Positions 7,743-15,624 of a stretch of 28,492 nt of DNA are shown in pieces. A program made the position numbers and the translations under genes. The DNA is taken from positions 1-28,492 of the forward strand of contig JAVBNC010000141.1 of the NCBI GenBank assembly GCA_031551765.1. The letters are read 5' to 3'. Under the pieces are notes generated by a model that did no database searches, was not told where the DNA came from, and worked only from the letters and a program-made list of their open reading frames with translations. Numbering within the stretch: the first letter of the stretch is position 1; each line of letters begins with the position of its first letter. Source of the DNA: JAVBNC01 sp031551765 (GTDB taxonomy: Bacteria > Desulfobacterota > Desulfovibrionia > Desulfovibrionales > Desulfovibrionaceae).

Positions 7743-7898
7743 GTCGAAGCCGTCTAAGAGTCGAAGCAGGGCGCAATGCGGCACATCCTGTGCCGCCCCC
7801 TACGGGCGTCGCTGCGCTCCGTGCGCAACCGCTTCCTGCGGTTGCGAGATCCCTGCACCCGCCAAAGGCTGGCGCCCCTGGACCCCTTACAGGGTTTA
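7743..7898. repeat. Dispersed intergenic repeat, long copy with two hairpins
   Basis: It shares with 153-232 the ordered blocks gtcgaagcc, gcagggcgc, ccctgcacccgc, cctggacccc and acagggtt. It carries an additional block containing two strong hairpins: gcggcac/gtgccgc (7778-7784 and 7790-7796, loop atcct) and cgcaaccgc/gcggttgcg (7824-7832 and 7838-7846, loop ttcct). It fills most of the gap between the zinc hydrolase gene and the terminator. I see no reading frame in it with a ribosome site. Confidence 0.65.
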
Positions 7899-7914
7899 CT
7901 TTGAGGACACTGCA

Positions 7915-7963
7915 AAAATACGAAGCCGCCGCACAATGACATTGTGCGGCGGCTTCGTATTTT
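7915..7963. terminator. Bidirectional terminator between the zinc hydrolase gene and lolA
   Basis: Perfect 23-base arms (7915-7937 and 7941-7963) enclose a 3-base loop. Each strand ends its stem with AAAA/TTTT, so it can terminate transcripts from both directions. It sits between convergent genes and starts 14 bases beyond the lolA stop. Confidence 0.9.
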
Positions 7964-7976
7964 CGCTTGGCTTCTA

Positions 7977-8657
7977 CTACTGCATCAAGGGCTTTTTCAC
8001 TCCGCCGGAACCGCCCTTGCTGCGGTCTTCCACCTTCATGCCCTTGGGCGGGGTGTAGGTGAACAGGGAATCCGCCAGGCGCGGGTCCACTTCCTGGGAA
8101 GTGAAGGTAATGTCGTTCTCGTTGCCGTAAAAATCGATGATGCGGAAGCGCTTGATAAGGTTGCTGGACAGGTCCACCCAGAACACGGCCTCGGTCAGGG
8201 CCTGGGTCGGCTCTTTGGGGTAGGCCAGCAGCTTGGTCAGCCCGTTGTCCTCGCCTTTGTTCTCGATGTAAAAGTCCTGCTCCAGCCGGGACTGGCCGGT
8301 AACGACCCGCACCAGGCTGCGCGAATCATTGGTCAGGTCCGAGGCGTACTTGTAGGCCAGGTCCTCGTCCGGAAAAGCATTCCAGATTTCCTTGGGGGTG
8401 ACCACCAGCAGTTCCTTGACCGGACTTTTGGTCTCCCAGCGCACCAGCAGCGGCTTTTTAAAGTACAGCACGCCCTTGCGCTGCTCTTTGGTGCCGCTCT
8501 CCTTGTGCGTCAGAACCTGGGTAAACTCCCCTTTCATGCCCGACATGCTGTCGTAGCGGGCCTGAATCTTGCCCGCCAAAGGATCAGCCGCAAAAGCCGT
8601 CCCTGCCATCATACACGCTGCCATAACGGCAAAAGCAACCAATCTATGCATCCGCAT
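7977..8657 (-). CDS. lolA: LolA-family outer-membrane lipoprotein carrier protein
   Basis: A 226-residue protein. The chosen ATG (8655-8657) gives a proper signal peptide (MRMHRLVAFAVMAACMMAGTAFAA) and has CAGGG upstream; a longer frame would run into the palindrome at 8701-8750. Features matching LolA are the N-terminal QARYDSMSGMKGEFTQ, FKKPLLVRWETKSP, LLVVTPKEIWNAFP, and late phrases with alternating strands such as LSSNLIKRFRIIDFYGNENDITFT. LolA accepts lipoproteins from LolCDE and shuttles them across the periplasm. It lies downstream of ftsK on the same strand, an arrangement familiar in many proteobacteria. Confidence 0.9.
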   Translation of the reverse strand: MRMHRLVAFAVMAACMMAGTAFAADPLAGKIQARYDSMSGMKGEFTQVLTHKESGTKEQRKGVLYFKKPLLVRWETKSPVKELLVVTPKEIWNAFPDEDLAYKYASDLTNDSRSLVRVVTGQSRLEQDFYIENKGEDNGLTKLLAYPKEPTQALTEAVFWVDLSSNLIKRFRIIDFYGNENDITFTSQEVDPRLADSLFTYTPPKGMKVEDRSKGGSGGVKKPLMQ

Positions 8658-8700
8658 TGTCACAACCCTGTTAAAGTTCTTTGGAAGAGGATGGGGGTCT

Positions 8701-8750
8701 GGGGGAAGGGGAAAACCCCTTTTTCCCCAAAGGGGTTTTCCCCTTCCCCC
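8701..8750. repeat. Long perfect palindrome between ftsK and lolA
   Basis: Two perfect 22-base arms (8701-8722 and 8729-8750), made of alternating G- or C-rich and short A/T blocks, enclose a 6-base loop. It ends 5 bases from the ftsK stop. It could terminate or attenuate ftsK transcription ahead of lolA, or be a copy of an intergenic repeat family. There is no clear T-run after the minus-strand stem. Confidence 0.75.
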
Positions 8751-8755
8751 GGCTG

Positions 8756-11149
8756 TCATCTGATCACCAACCTGGGCGTGCTGCCGTCGGCGGGGCCGAT
8801 GAGGCCGTCGGCTTCCATTTGTTCCACGAAACGGGCGGCGCGGTTGAACCCGATGCGGAAGCGGCGCTGAATAAGGGAAATGGAGGCTTTGCCCTGCTGG
8901 CAGACGAAGTCCACGGCATCCGCGTACATGGGGTCGGAGGCGATATCCCCGCCGCCGCTGCCGCCTTCAAAGGCGGAGCCGTTTTCCGTGCCCATTTCCG
9001 CGAAATCGACCTTGTAGTTTGGCTTCTGGCGGGCGCGCCAGTAGTCGGAAACCGCGCCCACGTCGTCGTCGCTGACAAAGGCGCCGTGCAGCCGCTGAAA
9101 CTTGCCGCCGCCGGGCTTAAAAAGCATGTCGCCCTTGCCCAACAGATGCTCCGCGCCCACGGCGTCCAGAATGGTGCGCGAATCGTGCTTGGAGGTGACC
9201 TGAAAGGAGATGCGGCAAGGAAAGTTGGCCTTGATGAGGCCGGTGACCACGTCCACGCTGGGCCGCTGGGTAGCCAGAATCATGTGAATGCCCGCCGCGC
9301 GGGCCAGCTGCGCCAGACGGACAATGGAGACTTCCACCTCTTTGGCGGCCGTGAGCATCAGGTCCGCCAGTTCGTCAATAATGATGACCAGATAGGGCAT
9401 AAAGGCCAGATCCGCCAGTTCCGGGGCGCGATCCGGCCCCAGTTCCCGGAGCTTGTCGTTGTACGCCGCGATATTGCGCACGCCCAGGCGGGCTATGTCC
9501 GTGTAGCGGCGGTCCATTTCGGCCACGGCCCAGTCCAGGGCGTTCTTGGCCATGCTCATTTCCGTGACCACGGGGTGCACCAGGTGGGGCAGGTCCGCGT
9601 ACACGGCCATTTCAATGCGCTTGGGGTCCACCAGCAGCAGCTTCACCTCTTCCGGCCGGGCCTTGTAGAGGAAAGAGAGCAGAATGGAGTTCAGGCACAC
9701 GCTTTTGCCCGCGCCCGTGGCCCCGGACACCAGCAAGTGCGGCATGCGGGCCAGGTCCGCCACAGCCGGGCGGCCGGAAATATCCTTGCCCAGGGCCATG
9801 GTCAGCAGGGATTCGGCCCCCACAAAAGCCTGGGAGCTGAACAGCTCTTTCAGGCACACGGTTTCCCGGATCTCGTTGGGAATTTCAATGCCCACGGTGT
9901 CCGTGCCCGGAATGGGCGCCTGGATGCGCACGGCTATCGCCTTGAGCGCCAGGGCCAGGTCGTCGGAAAGACCCGCGATGCGCGCCACCTTGACCCCCGG
10001 CGCGGGCCGGATTTCGAACATGGTCACCACGGGACCCGGCGCTATGCCCACCAGCTCGCCCTGGATGCCGAAATCCGTCAGGCAGGTCATCAGGCTTTTG
10101 CCTTTGGCTTCCAGTACGGAACGAGGGGTGCTTTCCGCGGCGGAGGACACGGCGTGCAGCAAGTCCAGCCCCGGCAAGGGCGCGCGGTGGTCTTTCTTCA
10201 CTTCGGCAACGGGGGAAGCCAGGGCCGCCGGAACGGGCCGCACCTGCGGGGTAATGGCCACGGTCGGGGCCTTTTCCGCTTCCTGGGGCCGTTCCACGGG
10301 CGCGCCGGAACGCTGGTCCCGCACGGCGCGCTCCCGCACACCGTCCTCTTCCAGGTCTTTCAGCCAGGGCGGGTCCGAAGGGTCCGGGCCGGGCAGGAGA
10401 AAGGAATCATCTCCAAAGGAAGCCCCGGCGGGCGACAGGGGCGGACCGGGCATGGCCAAGCGCTCCTCGCTCTTTATCACGGGCTTGGCCGCGCGTTCCG
10501 GGGCGGGGGCTTTGTCCGTCCTGTCCGCTTTGTCCGCCTTGCCCGCGTCGATAACCAGGGGCCGCCGCTCTTCCGGGCGGACCGCCTTGCCCTCCCGCAG
10601 TTCCTTGAACGCCAGTTGGAAAGAGGACCAGAGCCCGGAAAGGCCTTGGGCGATCAGCGCAAGCCAGGAAAAACCGAGCAACATCTGCACGGAGAGCAGG
10701 AACACGAAGCCCCAGACCAGGGCAGTGCCCACGGCGCTGAAATAACCGTGGGAAAAGGTGCAGAGCATGCCGCCCAACAGGCCGCCGCCCCGGATATTGA
10801 ACAGGCCCAGCTTCCAGGCGGCCCCGGAAACGCAGAGGCACAGCGCCAGGAGCACGAAGCCCCACCAACGCCACCAGGGCCATTCCGGCGCGGAAAGCAC
10901 CTTGCGGCCGCCCAGCACCAGGAACAGCACAGGAAAAACCAGGGCGGCAAACCCGAAAAAATCGACCAACAGGCCGCTGCAGTACGCGCCGAACAGGCCG
11001 GCTTTGTTGCGAACCAGGGCCGTACCGCTGACCACGTGGTTGAGACTGGGATCCCGTGGGTCAAAGGTGGCGAGGCTGAGCAGCAAGAGCAGCCCGCAGA
11101 AAAGCAGGAATAACCCGAAAAGTTCCCGTGTGAGTTTGTTGCCGTCCGT
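8756..11149 (-). CDS. ftsK: DNA translocase FtsK/SpoIIIE
   Basis: The frame encodes an N-terminal membrane part (about four helices), a Pro/Ala/charged linker of about 200 residues, the RecA-like motor and a C-terminal winged-helix gamma domain. Walker A is GATGAGKS (K near residue 482) and Walker B is VIIIDELADLM; the gamma domain includes RRFRIGFNRAARFVEQM. FtsK pumps chromosome ends to the septum and activates dif recombination. The start is uncertain. The only in-frame ATG/GTG/TTG codons before the first membrane helix are GTG (11252-11254), inside the efp terminator stem, and TTG (11216-11218), overlapping a candidate -35 box. An ACG at 11147-11149 follows GAGG with an 8-base gap and leads straight into DGNKLTRELFG, so I place the start there tentatively. 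Confidence 0.9.
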   Translation of the reverse strand, partial: TDGNKLTRELFGLFLLFCGLLLLLSLATFDPRDPSLNHVVSGTALVRNKAGLFGAYCSGLLVDFFGFAALVFPVLFLVLGGRKVLSAPEWPWWRWWGFVLLALCLCVSGAAWKLGLFNIRGGGLLGGMLCTFSHGYFSAVGTALVWGFVFLLSVQMLLGFSWLALIAQGLSGLWSSFQLAFKELREGKAVRPEERRPLVIDAGKADKADRTDKAPAPERAAKPVIKSEERLAMPGPPLSPAGASFGDDSFLLPGPDPSDPPWLKDLEEDGVRERAVRDQRSGAPVERPQEAEKAPTVAITPQVRPVPAALASPVAEVKKDHRAPLPGLDLLHAVSSAAESTPRSVLEAKGKSLMTCLTDFGIQGELVGIAPGPVVTMFEIRPAPGVKVARIAGLSDDLALALKAIAVRIQAPIPGTDTVGIEIPNEIRETVCLKELFSSQAFVGAESLLTMALGKDISGRPAVADLARMPHLLVSGATGAGKSVCLNSILLSFLYKARPEEVKLLLVDPKRIEMAVYADLPHLVHPVVTEMSMAKNALDWAVAEMDRRYTDIARLGVRNIAAYNDKLRELGPDRAPELADLAFMPYLVIIIDELADLMLTAAKEVEVSIVRLAQLARAAGIHMILATQRPSVDVVTGLIKANFPCRISFQVTSKHDSRTILDAVGAEHLLGKGDMLFKPGGGKFQRLHGAFVSDDDVGAVSDYWRARQKPNYKVDFAEMGTENGSAFEGGSGGGDIASDPMYADAVDFVCQQGKASISLIQRRFRIGFNRAARFVEQMEADGLIGPADGSTPRLVIR

Positions 11150-11189
11150 AGCTCTATCCTCAACCTGCTGAACGTGGAAAACTACCTGC

Positions 11190-11218
11190 CGTATAAAGCA
11201 TTGAAAGCGCGGCCGCAA
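11190..11218 (-). promoter_or_regulatory. Candidate sigma-70 promoter for ftsK
   Basis: On the minus strand, TTGCGG (11213-11218) and TATACG (11190-11195) are 17 bases apart. They lie between the efp terminator and the first FtsK residues. If real, it rules out the upstream GTG as the translation start. Confidence 0.4.
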
Positions 11219-11229
11219 GCGGGAGGCGT

Positions 11230-11266
11230 AAATGAAGAAGGGTGCTTGCGGCACCCCTCTTCATTT
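11230..11266 (-). terminator. Terminator downstream of efp
   Basis: Sixteen-base arms (11230-11245 and 11251-11266) with a 5-base loop. The single mismatch on the plus strand becomes a G-U pair in the minus-strand RNA, so the stem is fully paired in the efp transcript. It is followed by only a short ATTT. Confidence 0.7.
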
Positions 11267-11275
11267 GCGCGTATC

Positions 11276-11836
11276 TTAGTTCTCACGGCCGAGGTATTCG
11301 TTGGAGCGGGTGTCCACCTTCACTTTGTCGCCGATATTGACGAAAATGGGCACCTGAATGACCACGCCGGTTTCCAGGGTGGCGGGCTTGGTGACGTTGG
11401 ACACGGTGTCGCCCTTGGCGCCGGGTTCGGTTTCCTTGACTTCCAGCACCAGGGACACGGGCAGTTCCAGGTCGAGGGGGGCGCCGCGGTAGAACAGCAC
11501 CTGCACCACCTGGCTTTCCTTAAGATACCCGGCCTTGCCGCCCACGACGTCCTGGTTCATGTGCAGCTGCTCGTAGCTGGACATGTCCATGAACACCAGG
11601 TCCGTGCCTTCCCGGTACAGGAACTGCATTTCGCGCACTTCCAGGTCCGGCCGGTTCACTTTTTCCCCGGCCCGGAAGGTGATGTCCTGCATGCGGCCGG
11701 TAAGGATATTGCGCAGCTTGCTGCGCACCATGGCCCCGCCCTTGCCGGGCTTGAAATGCTGAAATTCGACGATTTCGTAAGGGGTGTCGTCTACTTCGAT
11801 CTTCAGGCCTCTCCTGAAGTCTGTGGTCGAATACAT
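11276..11836 (-). CDS. efp: Translation elongation factor P
   Basis: A 186-residue protein, the normal EF-P length, with KOW-like domain 1 and two OB domains. The domain-1 loop that enters the peptidyl-transferase centre reads HFKPGKGGA with Lys32 at the tip, the position modified by beta-lysylation in some bacteria. The C-terminal part has the phrases TGVVIQVPIFVNIGDKVKVDTRSNEYLGR typical of the family. EF-P relieves ribosome stalling at polyproline. The start has GGAGG just upstream. It begins 21 bases after the aroQ stop, so the two are almost certainly one operon, and a strong hairpin follows. Confidence 0.97.
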   Translation of the reverse strand: MYSTTDFRRGLKIEVDDTPYEIVEFQHFKPGKGGAMVRSKLRNILTGRMQDITFRAGEKVNRPDLEVREMQFLYREGTDLVFMDMSSYEQLHMNQDVVGGKAGYLKESQVVQVLFYRGAPLDLELPVSLVLEVKETEPGAKGDTVSNVTKPATLETGVVIQVPIFVNIGDKVKVDTRSNEYLGREN

Positions 11837-11857
11837 GAAGCCTCCAAAAGGTTGTGA

Positions 11858-12331
11858 CTATGAACGGGAAATTTCCGCTTCCAGGTGTTCCAGAAGGGCT
11901 TGCACGGCCAAGGCGTAACTCATGACCCCGAAACCGGAGATGACGCCGATGGCGTGCGCGGCCATGTAGCTGACCTGGCGAATGGGCTCCGGCCGGGCCA
12001 GCACGTTGCTGACGTGCACTTCCACTGTGGGAATATCTATCCAGGCCAGGCAGTCCGCCAGGGCCAGGCTGGTGTGGGTGTAGGCCCCGGCATTCAGGGC
12101 TATGCCGCGCACACCTTCGTTCCTGGCCAGCTCCAGACGGTCCAGCATGGCGCCTTCGCCGTTGCATTGGTGAAAGTGCAGGGCCACCCTGCCCGCCCGC
12201 TCGCCCAGCAGGCGGGCCACCAGGCCGGGAACGGCGTCCAGGCCGGAGCGGCCGTAAATTTCAGGCTGACGTATGCCCAAAGCGCCCAGGTTGGGGCCGT
12301 TCAAAACCAGAATTGGATAGGGGGCGGCCAT
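11858..12331 (-). CDS. aroQ: 3-dehydroquinate dehydratase, type II
   Basis: A 157-residue type II dehydroquinase that converts 3-dehydroquinate to 3-dehydroshikimate in the shikimate pathway. The family's active-site pieces are all present: LNGPNL at residues 10-15, R and the catalytic Tyr in RQPEIYG, the Asn and His of NAGAYTHTS, Asp in ALADCL, EVHVSN with the Glu and His, and the late Arg in PEPIRQVS. The usual QSNHEG is QCNGEG here, a mild deviation. The start has AGGGAAG upstream. It is the first gene of the aroQ-efp unit and divergent from engB. Confidence 0.95.
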   Translation of the reverse strand: MAAPYPILVLNGPNLGALGIRQPEIYGRSGLDAVPGLVARLLGERAGRVALHFHQCNGEGAMLDRLELARNEGVRGIALNAGAYTHTSLALADCLAWIDIPTVEVHVSNVLARPEPIRQVSYMAAHAIGVISGFGVMSYALAVQALLEHLEAEISRS

Positions 12332-12360
12332 GCTGCTTCCCTTATACGGCGATTTACAGT

Positions 12361-12388
12361 ATTATGGTGACGTAACAAAAATCGACAA
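12361..12388 (-). promoter_or_regulatory. Candidate sigma-70 promoter for aroQ-efp
   Basis: On the minus strand, TTGTCG (12383-12388) and CATAAT (12361-12366, five of six consensus bases) are 16 bases apart, about 30 bases before the aroQ ATG. Confidence 0.45.
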
Positions 12389-12448
12389 TGGAACCCTTTA
12401 TTTTTTGCCAAGATCACTCCGTTGTCAAGCAGCCCCGGATAGTTTTCC

Positions 12449-13033
12449 ATGCACCCCGTTCTGACCTTGGAAACCACAGCGTTCACCGAAGACCAGCTCC
12501 GCGAGCGGGAAACCCCACAAGTGGCGCTGGCCGGGCGTTCCAACGTGGGCAAGTCCTCGCTTATCAACGCGCTGGCGGGCCGCAAGCAACTGGCCAAAAC
12601 CAGCGCCAGCCCCGGCAAGACCCGCAGCGTCAACTACTACCGCATCCAGCCTCAAGGGGTGCTGCTGGTGGACCTGCCCGGCTACGGCTACGCCCAGTGC
12701 TCCAAGTCGGAAAGGGAACGCTGGGCCGCGCTGATAGACCGCTACCTGGTCACCACGCCCGGCCTCAAAGGGCTGATGCTGCTGCTGGATTGCCGCCTGC
12801 CCCCGCAAAAGCCGGATATAGCCCTGGCCGCCTTTGCCCAGGAAAAATGCCTGCCGCTCTTGCCCGTACTGACCAAAGCCGACAAATGCGGCCGTAACGA
12901 ACAAAGCGCCCGGCAACGCGAATGGGAACGCCTGCTCGGCCGCCGGCCCCTGCTCTGTTCCGCCGCCAAACGCGAAGGCATTGAGACTGTATGGCAGAAC
13001 CTGCTTGTCTTTTTTGACGATGCGTGCGTATAG
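12449..13033 (+). CDS. engB: Ribosome-biogenesis GTPase EngB/YsxC
   Basis: A 194-residue TrmE-Era-like GTPase. The guanine-nucleotide motifs are complete: G1 GRSNVGKS (29-36), G2 PGKT (T58), G3 DLPG (75-78), G4 TKAD (142-145) and G5 SAAKREG (171 onward). The N-terminal phrase ETPQVALAGRSNVGKSS is diagnostic of EngB, which assists late assembly of the large ribosomal subunit. The ATG has no clear Shine-Dalgarno; it is chosen because it gives the normal N-terminus. It is divergent from aroQ across 117 bases. Confidence 0.95.
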   Translation: MHPVLTLETTAFTEDQLRERETPQVALAGRSNVGKSSLINALAGRKQLAKTSASPGKTRSVNYYRIQPQGVLLVDLPGYGYAQCSKSERERWAALIDRYLVTTPGLKGLMLLLDCRLPPQKPDIALAAFAQEKCLPLLPVLTKADKCGRNEQSARQREWERLLGRRPLLCSAAKREGIETVWQNLLVFFDDACV

Positions 13034-13100
13034 TTTCCGCAGAATAGACACTCTTCCGGTGAGTCCGCCGCTTTGCTAATGGCCGTTGAGGGAGGGAATC

Positions 13101-15596
13101 ATGCCCTATTCCGAAACCCGCATACTCCCGCGCGAACATATCACCCAAACCCTGCACAACGCGGTGCTCAACCATTCCCTTGTGGTGCTGACCGCGCCCA
13201 TGGGCTACGGAAAGACCACAGCGGCCCGCGCACTGGTGCGCCAAGTCAGCCACCGCAATTTTTACATTACCGTGAACCCCGGCATGCACGGCGCGCTGTA
13301 CCTGTGGGACAGGATGTGCAGCCAGGTGCAGGCCCAGGGATCGGAAATGGCGCCGGTATTCCGTGAGTGCGGCTTCCCCTCGGACACCATCCAGATACAG
13401 CGCCTTTTTGACTACGGCCGCAAGTACCTGGCAGGCCGCCCCACTCTGCTGGTCATTGATGACTACCACTTTGCCCACGCCCCGGAATGCGACAACCTGA
13501 TCGAACTCCTGGTGCGGGAACAAATGCCGGGCTTCACCATCATGATGCTCTCCCGCACCAAGCCCGCCATGCACCTGGACGAATTGCGCATCAAGGGCCT
13601 GGCCGCGGTTTTCGACCAAAGCCTTTTGGCCTTCTCCCAGGAGGAAACGCGGGAATACTTCCAACTGCACGGGGTGGACAACCCGGACACCGTCTCCAAG
13701 GCCTGGCATTACAGCGAAGGCTGGGTGGCCTCGCTATGGCTTTCGCTGCAAGGCATACGCACCAGCGGCGCGCTGCTGCCCGTCCGGGACATGGACGGCC
13801 TGCTGGAAAACGCTGTGTTCGCCCAGTACAGCCCGGAAGAACGGCGCCTCTTGCTGCAGCTTTCCATCCTGGACAGCTTCACCCCGCGCCAGGCCGCCAT
13901 GGTGACCGGCGACGCCAGCGCGCCGTTAAATCTCGTGCGGCTGCAGGAAGGCAACTCTTTCCTGTCCTACGAGCCTTCCACGGACAGCTACCGGATGCAC
14001 AGCATCTTTCGCACCTTTTTGCACCGCCACCTGGAGGCGGACCGCGAAGTGGACAAGGCCGCATTGTATTTCCGGGCCGGGGAGATGTTCGCCGCGGAAG
14101 GGGACGTCCACCTGGCGCTGCGGTCCTTTGCCAAAGCCGGCTCAGAAGCGGCGCAGATGCGCATTCTGGAAATCTTTTCCGCCCCTCGCGACGGGCTGCT
14201 CGTGCTGTTCGACCCGGAAGGCATGGCCGCCATTTTCCGCTCCATTCCCTGGCCCGTGCGCTTTCGCTGCCCCATCGGCTACCTGGGCTTTGTTTACCAC
14301 TACATGTCGCGGGTGGGCATAGCGGAGGCCCTGCCGCTGCTGAACGAGGCGGAACAGCGCTTTGCCGCGGAAAAAAGCCTTTCCCCGGCCATGAAGCGCC
14401 GCATTCAGGGCGAAATAGCGGTGATACACGGCATAGACGCGTTCAACGACCTTTTCGCCATGCGCGATCTGTACAAGAAGGCGCATATCCTGCTTAACGG
14501 CCGTTCCAGCATTTCACACCGGCGGCTGGTGTGTACTTTCGGCAGCCCGCACGCCGCGTTCCTATACCTGCGCAATGCCGGAACCTACGCCCAGCTGCTG
14601 GATCTAATCCAGAACAACCTGCATTATTATCAGGATCTTGCGGACGGCTGCGGCATGGGCGCCCAGGACCTGTTTCAGGCGGAATACCTTCTGGAAACCG
14701 GCGCGCTGGAAAAAGTGGAGGACTTTATCATGAAGTCCGTCTACCGAGCCGGCACCAAAGATCAAACCTCCACGATCATTGCGGCGAACTTCACTCTGGC
14801 GCGGCTGTTGCTGGCCCAGGAACCCGAGGAAGACGAAAGCGGCGCGGTGGCGCACAAGGCTCTGGCCCTGCTCCGTGACCTCGAGCCCCAGGTTCAGAGA
14901 ACCCGCAACCCGCTGCTGGTCAATTCCCTGGATATGTCCCTGGGATACATCTGTTCAGTGATCGGCCTGGTACAAGATATCCCCGCCTGGCTACGGGACG
15001 GAGACCTGACGGCCAAACGCAATTTTTATCAGGGACTCGGCTTCCGTCAGATCGTGTACAGCAGGGCTCTGATGTTGCAACAGGACTTTTTGCGGCTGGA
15101 AATCTTCGCCCAGGACATGCACGCCAGCCTGGGCCGCTATAAAACTACCTTCGGCTCTATCCACTCCTATGTTCTGGAAGCCATCGCCGTCCTTCACCAA
15201 CGCAATGTCAAAGATGCGGCGCAGATTTTGCGCAAGGCGCTGGAGCTTGCCCAGCAGGACAGCATTCTGATGACCGTGGCCGAATACGGCGAACACATTC
15301 TGCCCATCGTGCAATACATACAGGACGCCGCCCCCGGCGACCCGTATTTAGCCTCCCTGATGCCATTTGTCCGGCACTACGCCGGGTTAACTTCCGGCAA
15401 CCGCCCCCAGATGCTTTCCCCCCGCGAAAGGGAAATCCTTGAACTTGCCGCGCAAGGCAAAACCAATAGCGCCATTGCGGCCATTCTGGGCATAAAGCTC
15501 ATTACCGTGGGAAAAACCCTCACTCGCGCCTATAAAAAACTGGGAGCCGCCAACCGCGTAGATGCCTTGCAGAAAGTGGAAAAAATCTCTCGTTAA
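13101..15596 (+). CDS. MalT-like (LAL) LuxR-family ATP-dependent transcriptional regulator
   Basis: An 831-residue regulator. The ATG at 13101 follows GAGGGAGGGA, which is better than the in-frame TTG 15 bases earlier. An NTPase domain has Walker A in APMGYGKT (residues 32-39) and Walker B LLVIDDYH (about 116-123). A long helical, TPR-like middle follows, and residues 770-831 form a LuxR HTH (LSPREREILELAAQGKTNSAIAAILGI and so on). Proteins of this architecture are inducer- and ATP-dependent activators. The HTH has GKTLTRAYKKLG in the recognition part, compatible with DNA binding. It lies upstream of an 820-base AT-rich gap and a PrpF-family gene on the same strand, so that gene is the obvious candidate target. 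The ligand is unknown. Confidence 0.88.
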   Translation: MPYSETRILPREHITQTLHNAVLNHSLVVLTAPMGYGKTTAARALVRQVSHRNFYITVNPGMHGALYLWDRMCSQVQAQGSEMAPVFRECGFPSDTIQIQRLFDYGRKYLAGRPTLLVIDDYHFAHAPECDNLIELLVREQMPGFTIMMLSRTKPAMHLDELRIKGLAAVFDQSLLAFSQEETREYFQLHGVDNPDTVSKAWHYSEGWVASLWLSLQGIRTSGALLPVRDMDGLLENAVFAQYSPEERRLLLQLSILDSFTPRQAAMVTGDASAPLNLVRLQEGNSFLSYEPSTDSYRMHSIFRTFLHRHLEADREVDKAALYFRAGEMFAAEGDVHLALRSFAKAGSEAAQMRILEIFSAPRDGLLVLFDPEGMAAIFRSIPWPVRFRCPIGYLGFVYHYMSRVGIAEALPLLNEAEQRFAAEKSLSPAMKRRIQGEIAVIHGIDAFNDLFAMRDLYKKAHILLNGRSSISHRRLVCTFGSPHAAFLYLRNAGTYAQLLDLIQNNLHYYQDLADGCGMGAQDLFQAEYLLETGALEKVEDFIMKSVYRAGTKDQTSTIIAANFTLARLLLAQEPEEDESGAVAHKALALLRDLEPQVQRTRNPLLVNSLDMSLGYICSVIGLVQDIPAWLRDGDLTAKRNFYQGLGFRQIVYSRALMLQQDFLRLEIFAQDMHASLGRYKTTFGSIHSYVLEAIAVLHQRNVKDAAQILRKALELAQQDSILMTVAEYGEHILPIVQYIQDAAPGDPYLASLMPFVRHYAGLTSGNRPQMLSPREREILELAAQGKTNSAIAAILGIKLITVGKTLTRAYKKLGAANRVDALQKVEKISR

Positions 15597-15624
15597 AGAA
15601 TATTTTTAAAAAAATATTCTTTAA
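15593..15624. terminator. AT-only palindrome overlapping the regulator's stop codon
   Basis: Perfect 15-base arms (15593-15607 and 15610-15624) separated by AA include the TAA stop at 15594-15596. The stem is A/T-rich with no GC core, so it would be a weak terminator; it may instead cruciform or mark a binding site. Confidence 0.45.

Noticed and set aside
8681..11113. 810-residue plus-strand frame opposite ftsK
   Set aside because: Antisense shadow of ftsK with no recognisable motif.
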